Counted from the stretch's first letter, positions 35,901-44,947 are shown. The stretch is DNA of 64,000 bases from Pasteurellaceae bacterium Orientalotternb1 (GCA_011455275.1 CP015028.1:186001-250000), one strand, 5' to 3'. Notes: generated by a model from the letters alone, not told the origin. Translations and numbers: made by a program.

Positions 35901-38900
35901 TATCAACTGCACCTTTCAATTGGCTTACATTCACTGCGTCGGTATCTTTTTTACCTGCTTGAACATTTGCCAATGTGGTTGGGTTCGTTGTTGAACCGTC
36001 AGCACCTTGCATTGAGGCAATAATATTCGCAGGTTGAACCTCATTTGCTTTATCCGTTGGATCCGTATAGAACTTACCATCAGAATGCTTATACACTTTT
36101 GTGCCATCTTCTTTGGTGTAAACCACTGGTAATTGTGCTGTTTCTGCCAGTTTCTGAGCATCAACATTCACTTTAAAGGTTGTCGTAGTACCATTGGTTT
36201 CACTGGTTACTGTTGTGCCAGTGCCATCAGCAAAATTCACTGTGTCATAAGGTTTAACAAAGTCTGTTGCTGTACCATTAGTTTGCAAGTTAAAGCCAGC
36301 ATTCAACACATCAGCCACTGTTGCTGCATTGTTTTTAATTGCATCAACATCATTTGGTTTTGATTGTGTTTTTGTATTGTCTTCTGTTACTGGTAAGTTA
36401 GATTTAACATTTGTAATTGCTTTGTCATTCGCATTTAGACCTGCGTTAGAAATGTAAGTATTACCACCTACATTTACGCCTTTATTGTCTAATACCACTT
36501 GGTTTTCGCCTTCGCCAGCTGTTACTTTCTTAGAAGCCAAAGAATCTAAACCTGTCACATCTTTATTTAACGCAACTTTAACATCTCCATTATCATTTGT
36601 TACACTGATATTAGTGTCATCACCTTTAATATTGAGTTCGTTATTGTCTTTCGTTAATTCTTTAACTTGGTTACCCTCAGCTTTAATCACAATACCCTGT
36701 ACTGCACTATCTGCTTTAGCCAAACTGTCTTTAGTAGCTTGATTCAATGCAACTTCATAATTAGGAGCTTCTGCCGTACCTTTGTTGGTTACATCAACCC
36801 CGTCACCCGCAGTAACTTTGGTTTTCACACCTGCCTTAGCATCAACTTCTTTTAATTGAGCAACATTTACCGCATCAGTATCATCAGTACCTTTCGCAAG
36901 ATTAGTGACTTTTTGATTGCCTGCATTGATGCCTGTTTTGCTAATACTCGGCGTGTTTGGAACTGGAGTACCCACATCATCCACAAAGGTTAAACCATTG
37001 TTATCAATTTTTGTACCACCCGCTACAACACTATCAACTTTGATATCTTTTGCTAATTTAATGGTTAATTTATCAGTACCATCAGCAACAACACCAATGT
37101 TGTTATCAGATAATTTAGCCTCTTCAGTAATGCCACCAACTAAGTTCACTTTCTGGCCAAGTTTACGGGTTACATCCGCACCAGTGTCACCACCAAAAGT
37201 TAATGGTTTTTGTAGCTCTGTCCCAATATTATCTAGAGCACCTTGAATTGTAGTTGCCCCAGGGAATTTGGAACCATCCGTTTTTGTTACAACAAAGTTT
37301 GGTGCAGAAACCTCACCAGTATTTGGATCAATAGTTAAACCTAATGCATCCGTTGCCCCTTTCAACTGGCTAACGTTCACGCCATCAGTGTCTTTAGTGC
37401 CTTTGTCGACATTACCTAACTGAATGAGTGATTTAGTTTGTTGATCTGCCGCAGCAGTTGGGTTAACTAAATTAACTTGCGGTTTAGCGACCTCTGCAGC
37501 ACCCGCTGTTGGGTTGCCATCTGCACCAATATCAGATGCTTTGTAGAATTTACCGTCTGCCGCCTTCTTAACAGGGTTGCCTTCTGCATCCACAAGCTCC
37601 ACTAAAGTATTCACTTTCACTTTGCTGGTGATGCCATCTTCAGAGGTAACTTCAACCGTTGTGCCTGTACCATCGACAAAATTCACAGTGTCTGCATGGC
37701 GTACGAAATCCACGGCTTTACCATTACCTTGTAAATTCCAACCTGCATTTAATACGTCACCTAGCGTTGCTGCATTGTTTGCGGTTTTTGGTGTATCGCG
37801 TAACGTTGCAATATCTGCCGCTGTTTGTGGTCCAGTTTTTAAATTGTCTGTGGATGGATCTTTAACTTTTGTGCCATTTGGATTATTGACTTGTCCATCC
37901 GCTTTAACTTGTTGCAAGTTGCCTTGAACATTGGCTAATGTTGTCGCTTTACCTGTTTCATTTGGTTTAGCGATTGGGTTAATAACACTTGCAATCAATT
38001 CTTGAGGCTTATTACATACTTGACATGGTTGCCCATTTGCATCAAGTAAATAATATTGATCACCCACTTTCGCCACTGGTCTGCCATCTGGCGTTGTATA
38101 TTTCACAGGTAAGCCCACAACATCAACAAAAATACTACTGACGTTGTCGTATGTGTTTGCTCTTATTTTGGTGTTAACACCATTTTGGAAATTGACGGTG
38201 TCATAGGCTTTTACAAAGTCTAATGGTGATGCGTTTGTTTGTAAGTTAAAGCCTGAATTTAAAATATCGCCAACGGTTGCTGCATTATTTTTAATTGCAT
38301 TTACATCTGCTGGTGCGATTTGTGATGTTGTTGCTGGTACAGCTGGGTTGGCATTCTTATCACCATTGGTTGTTTCAGGTAAGTTACCTTTCACATTGGT
38401 GATGCTATTACCGCCATTGTTCAAGCCATTTGCTGTTAACTTAACGTCAGTAGTTGGGTTTGAACCTTGTTGATTAGCTGGTGCTTTAACGGTGATGCCT
38501 TCATTGTTCATCACAGTATTACCAGTAGTCACACTAGTGAATTCAACATCATCTTTAGTTGCGATGCTCACTTGATTTGCCGTATGGGTAACTTTAATAT
38601 TTTTACCTGCATCAACGGTTACTGTTTCTCCGTTTTGAATCTTATCATCAGCAATTGTTGTTGATTCCCCTTCTGAATGACTTGCAGCCAATTTAAAACC
38701 TGAAGCCTTCAACTGAGCTACGTTAACTGCATCTGTATCTTGGGTACCTGCCGCAACAGAAGTAATTTGGCGAGTAACTGTCGTACCATTACCCACAGAT
38801 ACTGCTGAATGTGTTGATGTCCAAGTGTTATTATTTTTATCTGTCGCCACTAACAATGGATCGCTACCAACAACGCCAGCAGCCACATCCGCTACACTCT

Positions 38901-41781
38901 TAGCACCCAATGCCACACCTTGGTTAACTTTAGCTACTGCCTCTGAACCAATTGCAATAGTATTGCTGTGTGTAGATTTTGCTTCTAAACCTATCGCAAT
39001 AGATTTTTCACCAGAGGCAACACTCTTATCACCACCAGAGAATGATGATGTGCCCGATGCGATATTGCCCACACCGAAAGCAGAAGCTCTTTCAGCTGTT
39101 GCTCTTGCATAGCGACCAATTGCCGCTGCATTTTGTGCCGTTGCTTCTGAGCTTTGACCAAATGCCTGTGCTCCTTGGGCTTCTGCTTTACTGTTATTAC
39201 CCACAGCTGTTGCACCTAAGCCAATCGCTTTCACTTTATTACCTAAAGCTAAAGATTCTGCACCATCTGCAAGGGCATCGCTACCTACAGCTACAGAATT
39301 TTTCTGGGTTGTTTTAACGCGTACACCTGCTGCTACAGAGTCAATGGCTTTTGCACCATCATTATTGAAGTTGCTTTCATCAGTTGTATCTGTTGTATTC
39401 ACACTATAATAAGCGGTTTTGATTGTGACTTCTGAACCATTTTGATTCAAGGTAACGCCTTTACCCGCTTTTAAGGTGAGCGATTCACCATTGGCGATTT
39501 TATTATCTGCAGTGCCTGTTGCGTCTGCTGGCGTGCTGTTAATTGCAGTACCACCATTAACATCCGCTGCGGTATCTAATACAAAGCCTGCCGCTTTTAA
39601 CTGTGCCACGTTAACGGCATCTGTATCTTCTGTACCTGCGGCGACACTGGTAATTTGACGTGTTACACCTTGAGCAATATTACCGACAGAAACTGCTGCT
39701 TTGGTTGATCGCCATACTGCGGATTCTTGTGAGCCTGCATCTTTTGCACTTAATGGATCTACACCTGTTTTATTAAAACCAACATCCGCTAAACTATCTG
39801 AGCCTAGTGCCACAGAATCTGTTTGAGTTGCTGTGGCTTTCACACCAATCGCAAGCGATTTCCAGCCTTCGGCATTACTCTGTAAACCAATTGCGGTTGC
39901 GGATGATTTTTTGTTCGCTTTAGCATCATAACCAATAGCGATGGTACTTGCATAATTTGCTGCTGCATTAGTACCAATAGCAATCGCATCAGTAGAACGC
40001 TCTTGTTTCGCTCCGTTTTCCGCTGCTTTTGTATCCACATTCGCATTGGTACCAATCGCAATCGCATTATAAGGCAGTGCTTTATCTTTACCTGTTGTTA
40101 CTACACCATCTAAACCTTTTGCAGAGGCTTTTTGACCTAATGCAATAGCACCACTTGCATTGGTATATGATTCTTGGCCAATCGCAATATTTGAAGTCTC
40201 TTCGCCATGAGCACTTGCTTTATAACCTACCGCAATACCTTTATTAGACGTGACAGAAGCTTCTGGACCAACAGCTACACTACGCTCTGACTTTCCATTC
40301 GCTGAATAACCAACGGCCACTGCACCTACGCCTGCAGCTTTGGTATATGGACCCACTGCGGTTGAACTTTCGCCTGATGCTGCATTGGCATAATTACCTG
40401 CTTTATACTCTTCGGTTGTCATCGCACCTTTGCCAGCACCATCACCAATTGCAACGGCAGATTTACCAATAGCGTGAGAGTCGTTACCACCAGCAAATGA
40501 GTTTTGTCCTTTTGCATGTGCAACTTGACCAATTGCTGTTGCGTTCAAACCTTCAGTTTTACTTTCAGAGCCAATTGCAACTGCACCATTGTTTAATGCT
40601 TTAGATTCTGTACCCATTGCAATAGCGTGGTTGTGCGATGCATGTGGACGATAACCAATTGCAATTGAGTTTCCACCTGTTTGCTTATACTTGTTTGCAG
40701 CCGCTGTTTGATTAGGGTCGTAGTTTGCATGTAAACCAATTGCAATCGCACCACCTGCTCCTGCATTGGCGGTATTCCCCATAGCAACTGAATTGTCACC
40801 TAATGCACGAGTACCATTACCAACCGCTGTTGAGGTTGTTCCAAATGCTTTCGCTTGTTGACCTACAGCAACCGCTGCAATTTTAGTAGAAAGAGCACGG
40901 TGACCGATGGCTACAGTGTTTTCAACATCAATGTAGTCAACTTCTGCTCCAGCTCCATTTATCTGTCTTTTTTTAAGGTTAATCTCTTGTTCTGTAGATC
41001 CATTACTTTTAGCCGTCGAAATTGCTTCTGTCGTATTTGCATAGGTTCCCAACACCACGTTGCGAGCACCTTTCATACTCTGACCAGCACCAGTACCCAT
41101 TGCAATATTATTATTGACATCTAAGCCATTTTTTAACGCACCATCACCAATAGCAATATTACGACCTTCCGCTTCCTCTGGTTTAGGGGCAGAATTTGTA
41201 TTAGACGCTGTAGGTTTTGGAGCTGTTGCACCTTGACCAGCAAATCGACCAATCGAAATATCCCAGCGACCATTTCCTTCTGCGTTTTGACCAATCGCAA
41301 CGGTTTGATCAAAATTTGCTTTCGCTTCACTACCAATGGCAATAGAAGCTGTCCCTTTAGATGCTGAAGATACACCAACAGCTACATTACTTTCTCCCGT
41401 ATTAGTCGCTCCTTTGCCAACAACAACTGATTTTGCTGTTTTAGTGTCATAACGTATGGCTGTAGTTGTTGTTGCATCACCACAAATTACACTTTCACTT
41501 TCATTATCATAATAGCAATAATTATCAGATCCTTGAGTATAACCATTACTACCTGTTGGTGGATTAGTCGCAAATGCCTGACCACTTGCCATTAAAATAG
41601 CAGAAGCAATGGCGGTATAAACAAAGCCTGCTTTATAAATACCGTTGATTTGTAGACCTGACTCGGCTGCAGAAGCTGCAGAAACTGTTGAGGCAGTTTT
41701 GCCGTGGGCTTTGCTCAGTTCTGACGTAACCACCCAACTTTGGGTAGCATGATGCCAAATCACTTTAAAGATTTTGTTCAT
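32908..41781 (-). CDS. Giant YadA-like trimeric autotransporter adhesin
   Basis: 2957 residues. An extended signal peptide region (MNKIFKVIWHHATQSWVVTSE, the ESPR) leads to a cleavage site after AFA at about residue 71. YadA-head repeats of the AIGxxAxA type fill about residues 110-680, then a DTDAVNVAQLK neck, a second head at about 800-1000 and another neck. A long stalk alternates three module types: GFNLQTNG...DTVNF (TrpRing/GIN-like, about seven), DGKFY-type linkers (about eight), and PLTFGGDTGxDVTRKLGQKV (two). The last about 90 residues are the YadA beta-barrel anchor, ending VGVGYQW. AGAGGA precedes the ATG. It is surface-exposed and trimeric, likely binding host matrix or cells. Two stalk cysteines (CQVC, near residue 1253) are unusual. 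It is not obviously phase-variable. Its many NX(S/T) sites make it a plausible substrate of the glycosyltransferase at 4.2 kb. Confidence 0.95.
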   Translation of the reverse strand: MNKIFKVIWHHATQSWVVTSELSKAHGKTASTVSAASAAESGLQINGIYKAGFVYTAIASAILMASGQAFATNPPTGSNGYTQGSDNYCYYDNESESVICGDATTTTAIRYDTKTAKSVVVGKGATNTGESNVAVGVSSASKGTASIAIGSEAKANFDQTVAIGQNAEGNGRWDISIGRFAGQGATAPKPTASNTNSAPKPEEAEGRNIAIGDGALKNGLDVNNNIAMGTGAGQSMKGARNVVLGTYANTTEAISTAKSNGSTEQEINLKKRQINGAGAEVDYIDVENTVAIGHRALSTKIAAVAVGQQAKAFGTTSTAVGNGTRALGDNSVAMGNTANAGAGGAIAIGLHANYDPNQTAAANKYKQTGGNSIAIGYRPHASHNHAIAMGTESKALNNGAVAIGSESKTEGLNATAIGQVAHAKGQNSFAGGNDSHAIGKSAVAIGDGAGKGAMTTEEYKAGNYANAASGESSTAVGPYTKAAGVGAVAVGYSANGKSERSVAVGPEASVTSNKGIAVGYKASAHGEETSNIAIGQESYTNASGAIALGQKASAKGLDGVVTTGKDKALPYNAIAIGTNANVDTKAAENGAKQERSTDAIAIGTNAAANYASTIAIGYDAKANKKSSATAIGLQSNAEGWKSLAIGVKATATQTDSVALGSDSLADVGFNKTGVDPLSAKDAGSQESAVWRSTKAAVSVGNIAQGVTRQITSVAAGTEDTDAVNVAQLKAAGFVLDTAADVNGGTAINSTPADATGTADNKIANGESLTLKAGKGVTLNQNGSEVTIKTAYYSVNTTDTTDESNFNNDGAKAIDSVAAGVRVKTTQKNSVAVGSDALADGAESLALGNKVKAIGLGATAVGNNSKAEAQGAQAFGQSSEATAQNAAAIGRYARATAERASAFGVGNIASGTSSFSGGDKSVASGEKSIAIGLEAKSTHSNTIAIGSEAVAKVNQGVALGAKSVADVAAGVVGSDPLLVATDKNNNTWTSTHSAVSVGNGTTVTRQITSVAAGTQDTDAVNVAQLKASGFKLAASHSEGESTTIADDKIQNGETVTVDAGKNIKVTHTANQVSIATKDDVEFTSVTTGNTVMNNEGITVKAPANQQGSNPTTDVKLTANGLNNGGNSITNVKGNLPETTNGDKNANPAVPATTSQIAPADVNAIKNNAATVGDILNSGFNLQTNASPLDFVKAYDTVNFQNGVNTKIRANTYDNVSSIFVDVVGLPVKYTTPDGRPVAKVGDQYYLLDANGQPCQVCNKPQELIASVINPIAKPNETGKATTLANVQGNLQQVKADGQVNNPNGTKVKDPSTDNLKTGPQTAADIATLRDTPKTANNAATLGDVLNAGWNLQGNGKAVDFVRHADTVNFVDGTGTTVEVTSEDGITSKVKVNTLVELVDAEGNPVKKAADGKFYKASDIGADGNPTAGAAEVAKPQVNLVNPTAAADQQTKSLIQLGNVDKGTKDTDGVNVSQLKGATDALGLTIDPNTGEVSAPNFVVTKTDGSKFPGATTIQGALDNIGTELQKPLTFGGDTGADVTRKLGQKVNLVGGITEEAKLSDNNIGVVADGTDKLTIKLAKDIKVDSVVAGGTKIDNNGLTFVDDVGTPVPNTPSISKTGINAGNQKVTNLAKGTDDTDAVNVAQLKEVDAKAGVKTKVTAGDGVDVTNKGTAEAPNYEVALNQATKDSLAKADSAVQGIVIKAEGNQVKELTKDNNELNIKGDDTNISVTNDNGDVKVALNKDVTGLDSLASKKVTAGEGENQVVLDNKGVNVGGNTYISNAGLNANDKAITNVKSNLPVTEDNTKTQSKPNDVDAIKNNAATVADVLNAGFNLQTNGTATDFVKPYDTVNFADGTGTTVTSETNGTTTTFKVNVDAQKLAETAQLPVVYTKEDGTKVYKHSDGKFYTDPTDKANEVQPANIIASMQGADGSTTNPTTLANVQAGKKDTDAVNVSQLKGAVDTLGGGAAVNPDGTIKAPTYNITNPADGTVKPVNNVGDALSSLNDAVNSPLTFGGDTGTDVTRKLGQKVSLIGGVNDPTKLSNANIGVVANGTDTLSIKLAKDLVGLSTAEFQDADGNVTNVGGNGIAIKPVDPTKETVSLTKDGLNNGGNVISNVANGAKTFVAPQVDGQNIKQANDGKWYPADQVEPNGTLKAGAAAIDPAKVKDALAQAPNGGLVDFANSNPNNAATVGDLQNLGFNIGTSENGYTDQVRNNAKVDFVGDKKFINVEGSTNKDTGAREIKISLKEGDVIKPNEGIATIDGKPTEVVKTPDGNYYKKADIDPTTGEPKAGAQPLTQAQKDTVVNNGDGLVTGHKVAEALQKSGWTVGKADAAEAAKVDYNNKSEKVNPDDNVSFADGKNTQVSLGTVKKVDNEGKVVTTTTVKVDVDLPIDFKYTDATGKEFVKANDGKFYAKDDVNADGSVKTPTDPAAQAPKALEPAEVAQLNKGAQLTNGLGSATPKYEVKDPVAAAAEKAVADTLAANPQATPAEILKAVDAAKAAAIQANPEAKDTVTKGTGGVNLDNVAWAERPDQAVNKDQLDQTVNKSGFFVQQNGQSTVAGKPTEKVTPNDVVNFTNGSNTVVSATTTRDAATGVDTTNVSVHVNGLPLTYTTKDPVTGKDVPVAKVGDKFYQVGADGKPDMAKPADVNSLSTNLVNPAAPNGDIGAPSQLGNLANGANTFVAPQVDGKDIKLANDGKWYAADQVDPNGTAKAGATAVDAAKAKDALGKAGNGGLVDFAKSNPNNAATVGDLQNLGFVVGTADDKYQDQVRNNSRVEFASGNKNATVTGSTLADGTRQVKVTISDNPVFNKVQTNTVQVGGAAGPVISATASGDLKVAKPDGSAARITNVAPGVNGTDAVNVNQLKQGLGDINNRITKTDKNLRGGIAGSNAAAGLPQVYQPGKSMVAAAAGTYKGESAVAVGYSRSSDNGKVILKLQGNANTRGDFGGSVGVGYQW

Positions 41782-42198
41782 TAGAAGTTCCTCTTGATAA
41801 CTTAGGGATGTTTCATGCCCATTGAAATGACAATGGACTTAAAATTTTTCGCATACTAGCAATAATCAATGTAAAAACAAATAACTTACATCGTTTAATC
41901 GTGTAAAAGTTTCGTAAACAATGAAAACTAGTGTTTTTTATATTTAATTAAATAAACATAAACCTGTAACAAAATAGGTTTTAATTGCTAATTTATGTTA
42001 TTTTTAATAACAAAAATTATTATTTAAATTAAACTCAAAATCGCTAATCCCCCCAATGTTTATTAAGCCTTTAAATGAAAATAACGAGGTAAAATCACAT
42101 TGCATTATGACACCACTTTCGTTGTCTACTCCATTTGCTTATTACGTAAATTTGATTAAAATCGCCTCTATTTCAACTCAACAACAGAAGGAAACTTT
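41782..42198. other. Divergent intergenic region, adhesin / ATP-grasp
   Basis: 417 very AT-rich bases between divergent genes. It must hold promoters for both, but no single strong -35/-10 pair stands out. Short A/T inverted repeats (for example TTATTTTTAATAA near 41999) are visible. No tRNA, uptake-signal pair or coding frame is recognised here. Confidence 0.5.
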
Positions 42199-43377
42199 AT
42201 GCGAACACCTTACAATTTTGTGATGATTTCCCCCCATTTTCCCACCAACTTTGAGACTTTTGCTCACCGTTTGCGTGAAAAAGGCTTCAACACCCTAGGC
42301 ATTGCCGACACGCCTTATGAGCAGTTGAGCGAAGGCTTACGCAACTCGCTCACCGAATACTACCGTGTGGACAATATGGAAGATTACGATCAAGTTTATC
42401 GTGCCGTGGGCTATTTCGCCCATAAATACGGGCGAATTGACCGCATTGAATCACATAATGAATACTGGTTGGAACTTGATGCCAAATTGCGTACCGATTT
42501 CAATGTGTTCGGCTACAAAACGGACGATATGAAATCCATTAAAACCAAATCGGCAATGAAAGAAATCTTCCGCCAAGCGGGGCTGAAAGTGGCTCAAGGG
42601 CGGGTGTTTAAAGACGATGAAGACGCTCGCAAACTGGCAAAACAGCTGAAATTCCCTGTGATCATTAAGCCAAATTCCGGCGTGGGGGCAAGCGATACCT
42701 ACAAAATCAAAACCGCTGACGAACTGGAAGCCTTTTTCGGCTATCAAAATCCGCAAGTGGAATACATTATGGAAGAGTTTATTGACGGCGATATTATCAC
42801 TTTCGATGGCTTGACCAATCACGAGGGCAATATCGTCTTCTACGCTGGTTTGGAATACTCGGAAGTGGTGTTAGATACGGTTGCCAACGATAGCGATATG
42901 TACTACTACATTCCACGTGAAATTTCGAAAGATTTAATTCAGCTCGGCAAAAAATGTGTAGATGCTTTTAATGTGCGTGAGCGTTTCTTCCACTTTGAAT
43001 TTTTCCGTGTGAAAAAAACGGGCGAATTGTTACCGCTTGAGATCAACTGCCGCCCACCAGGTGGTTTAACCATTGATATGTGGAACTACGCTAATGATTT
43101 CGATGTGTTCCGTGAATATGCCAACATTGTGCGTGAAAATACATTCTATGCGGATATTCAACACCCGTGGAATGTAGTTTACATTTCTCGCAAAGCGAAC
43201 AAACAGTACGCTCATTCTATTCAGGACATTTGTGAGAAATACGCCGACAACATCATCAGTGTGCAGAGTGTGCCTGGGGTCTTCGCTAAAATTATGGGCG
43301 AAGAGGGTATTTTGGCTCGCACCGAAACCCTTGAACAGATGCACAACATTGCACGTTTTGCTCAACAAAAACAGTAA
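42199..43377 (+). CDS. ATP-grasp family ligase of unknown product
   Basis: 392 residues. A pre-ATP-grasp domain (about 1-110) is followed by the ATP-grasp fold: KSAMKEIFRQAGLKV, FPVIIKPNSGVGASDTYKI with the ATP-binding Lys and Gly-rich loop, YIMEEFIDGD, and the metal-binding LLPLEINCRPPGG. Such enzymes join a carboxylate to an amine or thiol through an acyl-phosphate. The sequence is not PurK, DdlB, CarB or a biotin carboxylase as I know them. An esterase gene follows after 8 bases, so the pair forms an operon. AGAAGGA precedes the ATG. The substrate cannot be told from sequence. Confidence 0.8.
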   Translation: MRTPYNFVMISPHFPTNFETFAHRLREKGFNTLGIADTPYEQLSEGLRNSLTEYYRVDNMEDYDQVYRAVGYFAHKYGRIDRIESHNEYWLELDAKLRTDFNVFGYKTDDMKSIKTKSAMKEIFRQAGLKVAQGRVFKDDEDARKLAKQLKFPVIIKPNSGVGASDTYKIKTADELEAFFGYQNPQVEYIMEEFIDGDIITFDGLTNHEGNIVFYAGLEYSEVVLDTVANDSDMYYYIPREISKDLIQLGKKCVDAFNVRERFFHFEFFRVKKTGELLPLEINCRPPGGLTIDMWNYANDFDVFREYANIVRENTFYADIQHPWNVVYISRKANKQYAHSIQDICEKYADNIISVQSVPGVFAKIMGEEGILARTETLEQMHNIARFAQQKQ

Positions 43378-43385
43378 GGAAAATT

Positions 43386-44138
43386 ATGCACTTTGAAAAA
43401 CGTAGCCACTGGAGTGGCGAACTCGGGCGTGAAATGCACTTCAATGTTTATGGTCATGCAGGCAAACCTGTGATTGTGTTTCCGTCATCAGGGGGCAATC
43501 AAAATGAATATGGCAACTTTGGAATGATTGAGGCGTGTCGTTCTTTTATTGAACGGGGCTTAATTAAGTTCTATACCCCGGATTCTTTCGACAGCGAATC
43601 GTGGCTTGCCGAGTGGAAATCCCCGCATGATATGGCACAAGCCCACAATGCTTACGACCGTTATATTCTTAATGAGTTGGTGCCGTTGATTCGTCACGAA
43701 TCTAACTGGAGTGGTGCGATGATGGCAACAGGTTGCAGTATGGGGGCTTTCCATACGATCAATTTTGCACTTCGTCACCCTGATTTATTTGATGTGGCGA
43801 TTGCATTAAGCGGTGTGTATGACGCTCGCTTTTTCACCAAGGACTTCCACAGTGACCACGCAGTCTATTTTAACTCGCCGATTGATTACTTGTGGAACCA
43901 ACACGACAGCTGGTTCTTAGATCGCTACCGCCAAAATCACTACATCGTGGCGGTTGGACAAGGGGCGTGGGAAGAGCAGCACATTGCCGATACCAAACGC
44001 TTACAAGAAGCCTTTGCTGGCAAAGGCATTGAAGGCTGGTTCGATTATTGGGGACACGATGTCGATCACGATTGGCCTTGGTGGCGAAAACAGATGCCAT
44101 TCTTCCTAAGTAAATTGGAAGAGCAAGGGATTATTTAA
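43386..44138 (+). CDS. Esterase, alpha/beta-hydrolase fold
   Basis: 250 residues, no signal peptide, so probably cytoplasmic. The nucleophile elbow is ATGCSMGAFHT (GxSxG form, G-C-S-M-G), and a C-terminal GHDVDHDWPWW probably supplies the catalytic His. The protein resembles the putative esterase family (Fes/esterase D group). It lies in an operon 8 bases after the ATP-grasp gene, which suggests that it removes or transfers an acyl group from the ligase product. A terminator formed from uptake signals follows the stop. Confidence 0.8.
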   Translation: MHFEKRSHWSGELGREMHFNVYGHAGKPVIVFPSSGGNQNEYGNFGMIEACRSFIERGLIKFYTPDSFDSESWLAEWKSPHDMAQAHNAYDRYILNELVPLIRHESNWSGAMMATGCSMGAFHTINFALRHPDLFDVAIALSGVYDARFFTKDFHSDHAVYFNSPIDYLWNQHDSWFLDRYRQNHYIVAVGQGAWEEQHIADTKRLQEAFAGKGIEGWFDYWGHDVDHDWPWWRKQMPFFLSKLEEQGII

Positions 44139-44166
44139 TCCATTTGCAAAAAATTGTGAGAAAGTG

Positions 44167-44204
44167 ACCGCTTGTAAGGGAAATAACGACTTCAAGCGGT
44201 TTTT
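44167..44204 (+). terminator. Uptake-signal hairpin terminator after esterase
   Basis: ACCGCTTG (44167-44174) pairs with CAAGCGGT (44193-44200), followed by TTTTATTT. It ends the ATP-grasp/esterase operon and uses the uptake-signal core as the stem. Confidence 0.8.
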
Positions 44205-44240
44205 ATTTCGCTATGATAAGGAAATCTAAAGTGATTAGCC

Positions 44241-44284
44241 TTGAAAAAAAGACAAACATATATACAATTAATTTTTAGTATATA
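44241..44284 (+). promoter_or_regulatory. vapBC promoter and candidate autoregulatory operator
   Basis: TTGAAA (44241), a 16-base spacer and TACAAT (44263-44268) form a plausible promoter. TATATAC (44259-44265) and GTATATA (44278-44284) form an inverted repeat overlapping the -10 and start region, as expected for repression by a VapB/VapC complex. Confidence 0.55.
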
Positions 44285-44303
44285 CAAAAATCGGAGATTT
44301 ACG

Positions 44304-44543
44304 ATGCAAACTAAAGTGTTTCAGAGTGGCAATAGCCAAGCAGTGCGAATTCCTGTTGATTTTCGCTTTGATGTCGATACGGTAGAAATTTTTAAGCAAG
44401 ATAATGGAGATGTGGTGTTACGACCTATTCCAAAAGAGACGCAAAATACTTTTTTAGCCTTGTTTGAGAACTTTGATGATGGATTTATTGAAGCACTCGA
44501 AAATCGAGAAAACCCACAAATACAAGAGCGGGAAACATTATGA
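44304..44543 (+). CDS. vapB: VapB-type antitoxin
   Basis: 79 residues from the ATG at 44304 (GGAG upstream). The N-terminus MQTKVFQSGNSQAVRIP is a swapped-hairpin AbrB/SpoVT DNA-binding fold typical of VapB; the C-terminal half (TFLALFENFDDGFIEALE) would wrap the toxin. It overlaps vapC by four bases (ATGA). It neutralises VapC and probably represses the operon through the inverted repeat upstream. Confidence 0.93.
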   Translation: MQTKVFQSGNSQAVRIPVDFRFDVDTVEIFKQDNGDVVLRPIPKETQNTFLALFENFDDGFIEALENRENPQIQERETL

Positions 44544-44947
44544 TTTATATGCTCGACACCAACATCATTATTTATCTCATCAAAAATCGTCCACAATCGG
44601 TCGCTAACCGTGTGGAAAAACTCGCTAGCAGTGATCAACTTGTGATGAGTTTTATCACTTATGCTGAACTGTTAAAAGGGGTAAATGGTAGCCAAAATCC
44701 ACAAAAAGCGTTAGATGGGATCAAAAACTTAACTAAACGTATTCAAGTGCTTTACCCCGATGAAACTATTTGCCATTTCTACGGAAAATGGGCAAATTTT
44801 TTAAAGAAACAAGGCACTCTTATTGGTGGAAATGATCTCTGGATTGCTTGCCACGCATTAAGCTGCAATGCCGTATTGGTTACTCATAATACCAAAGAAT
44901 TCCAACGTATTACGGCACTCCATTGGCAAGATTGGACGGAAGAATAA
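44540..44947 (+). CDS. vapC: VapC-type PIN-domain toxin ribonuclease
   Basis: 135 residues. The PIN acidic residues are in place: Asp6 (MLDTNIIIY), Glu43 (TYAELLKG) and Asp99 (GGNDLWIA), with a T/N near residue 117 (VTHNTKEF). VapC toxins are Mg-dependent RNases that often cut initiator tRNA or rRNA. The start overlaps the vapB stop. All catalytic residues are present, so it is probably active. Confidence 0.94.
   Translation: MIYMLDTNIIIYLIKNRPQSVANRVEKLASSDQLVMSFITYAELLKGVNGSQNPQKALDGIKNLTKRIQVLYPDETICHFYGKWANFLKKQGTLIGGNDLWIACHALSCNAVLVTHNTKEFQRITALHWQDWTEE

Noticed and set aside
33149-41124. Numerous plus-strand frames opposite the giant adhesin
   Set aside because: They are antisense shadows of a low-complexity repetitive gene; composition mirrors the Ala/Gly/Thr/Asn-rich adhesin and no family motif is seen.
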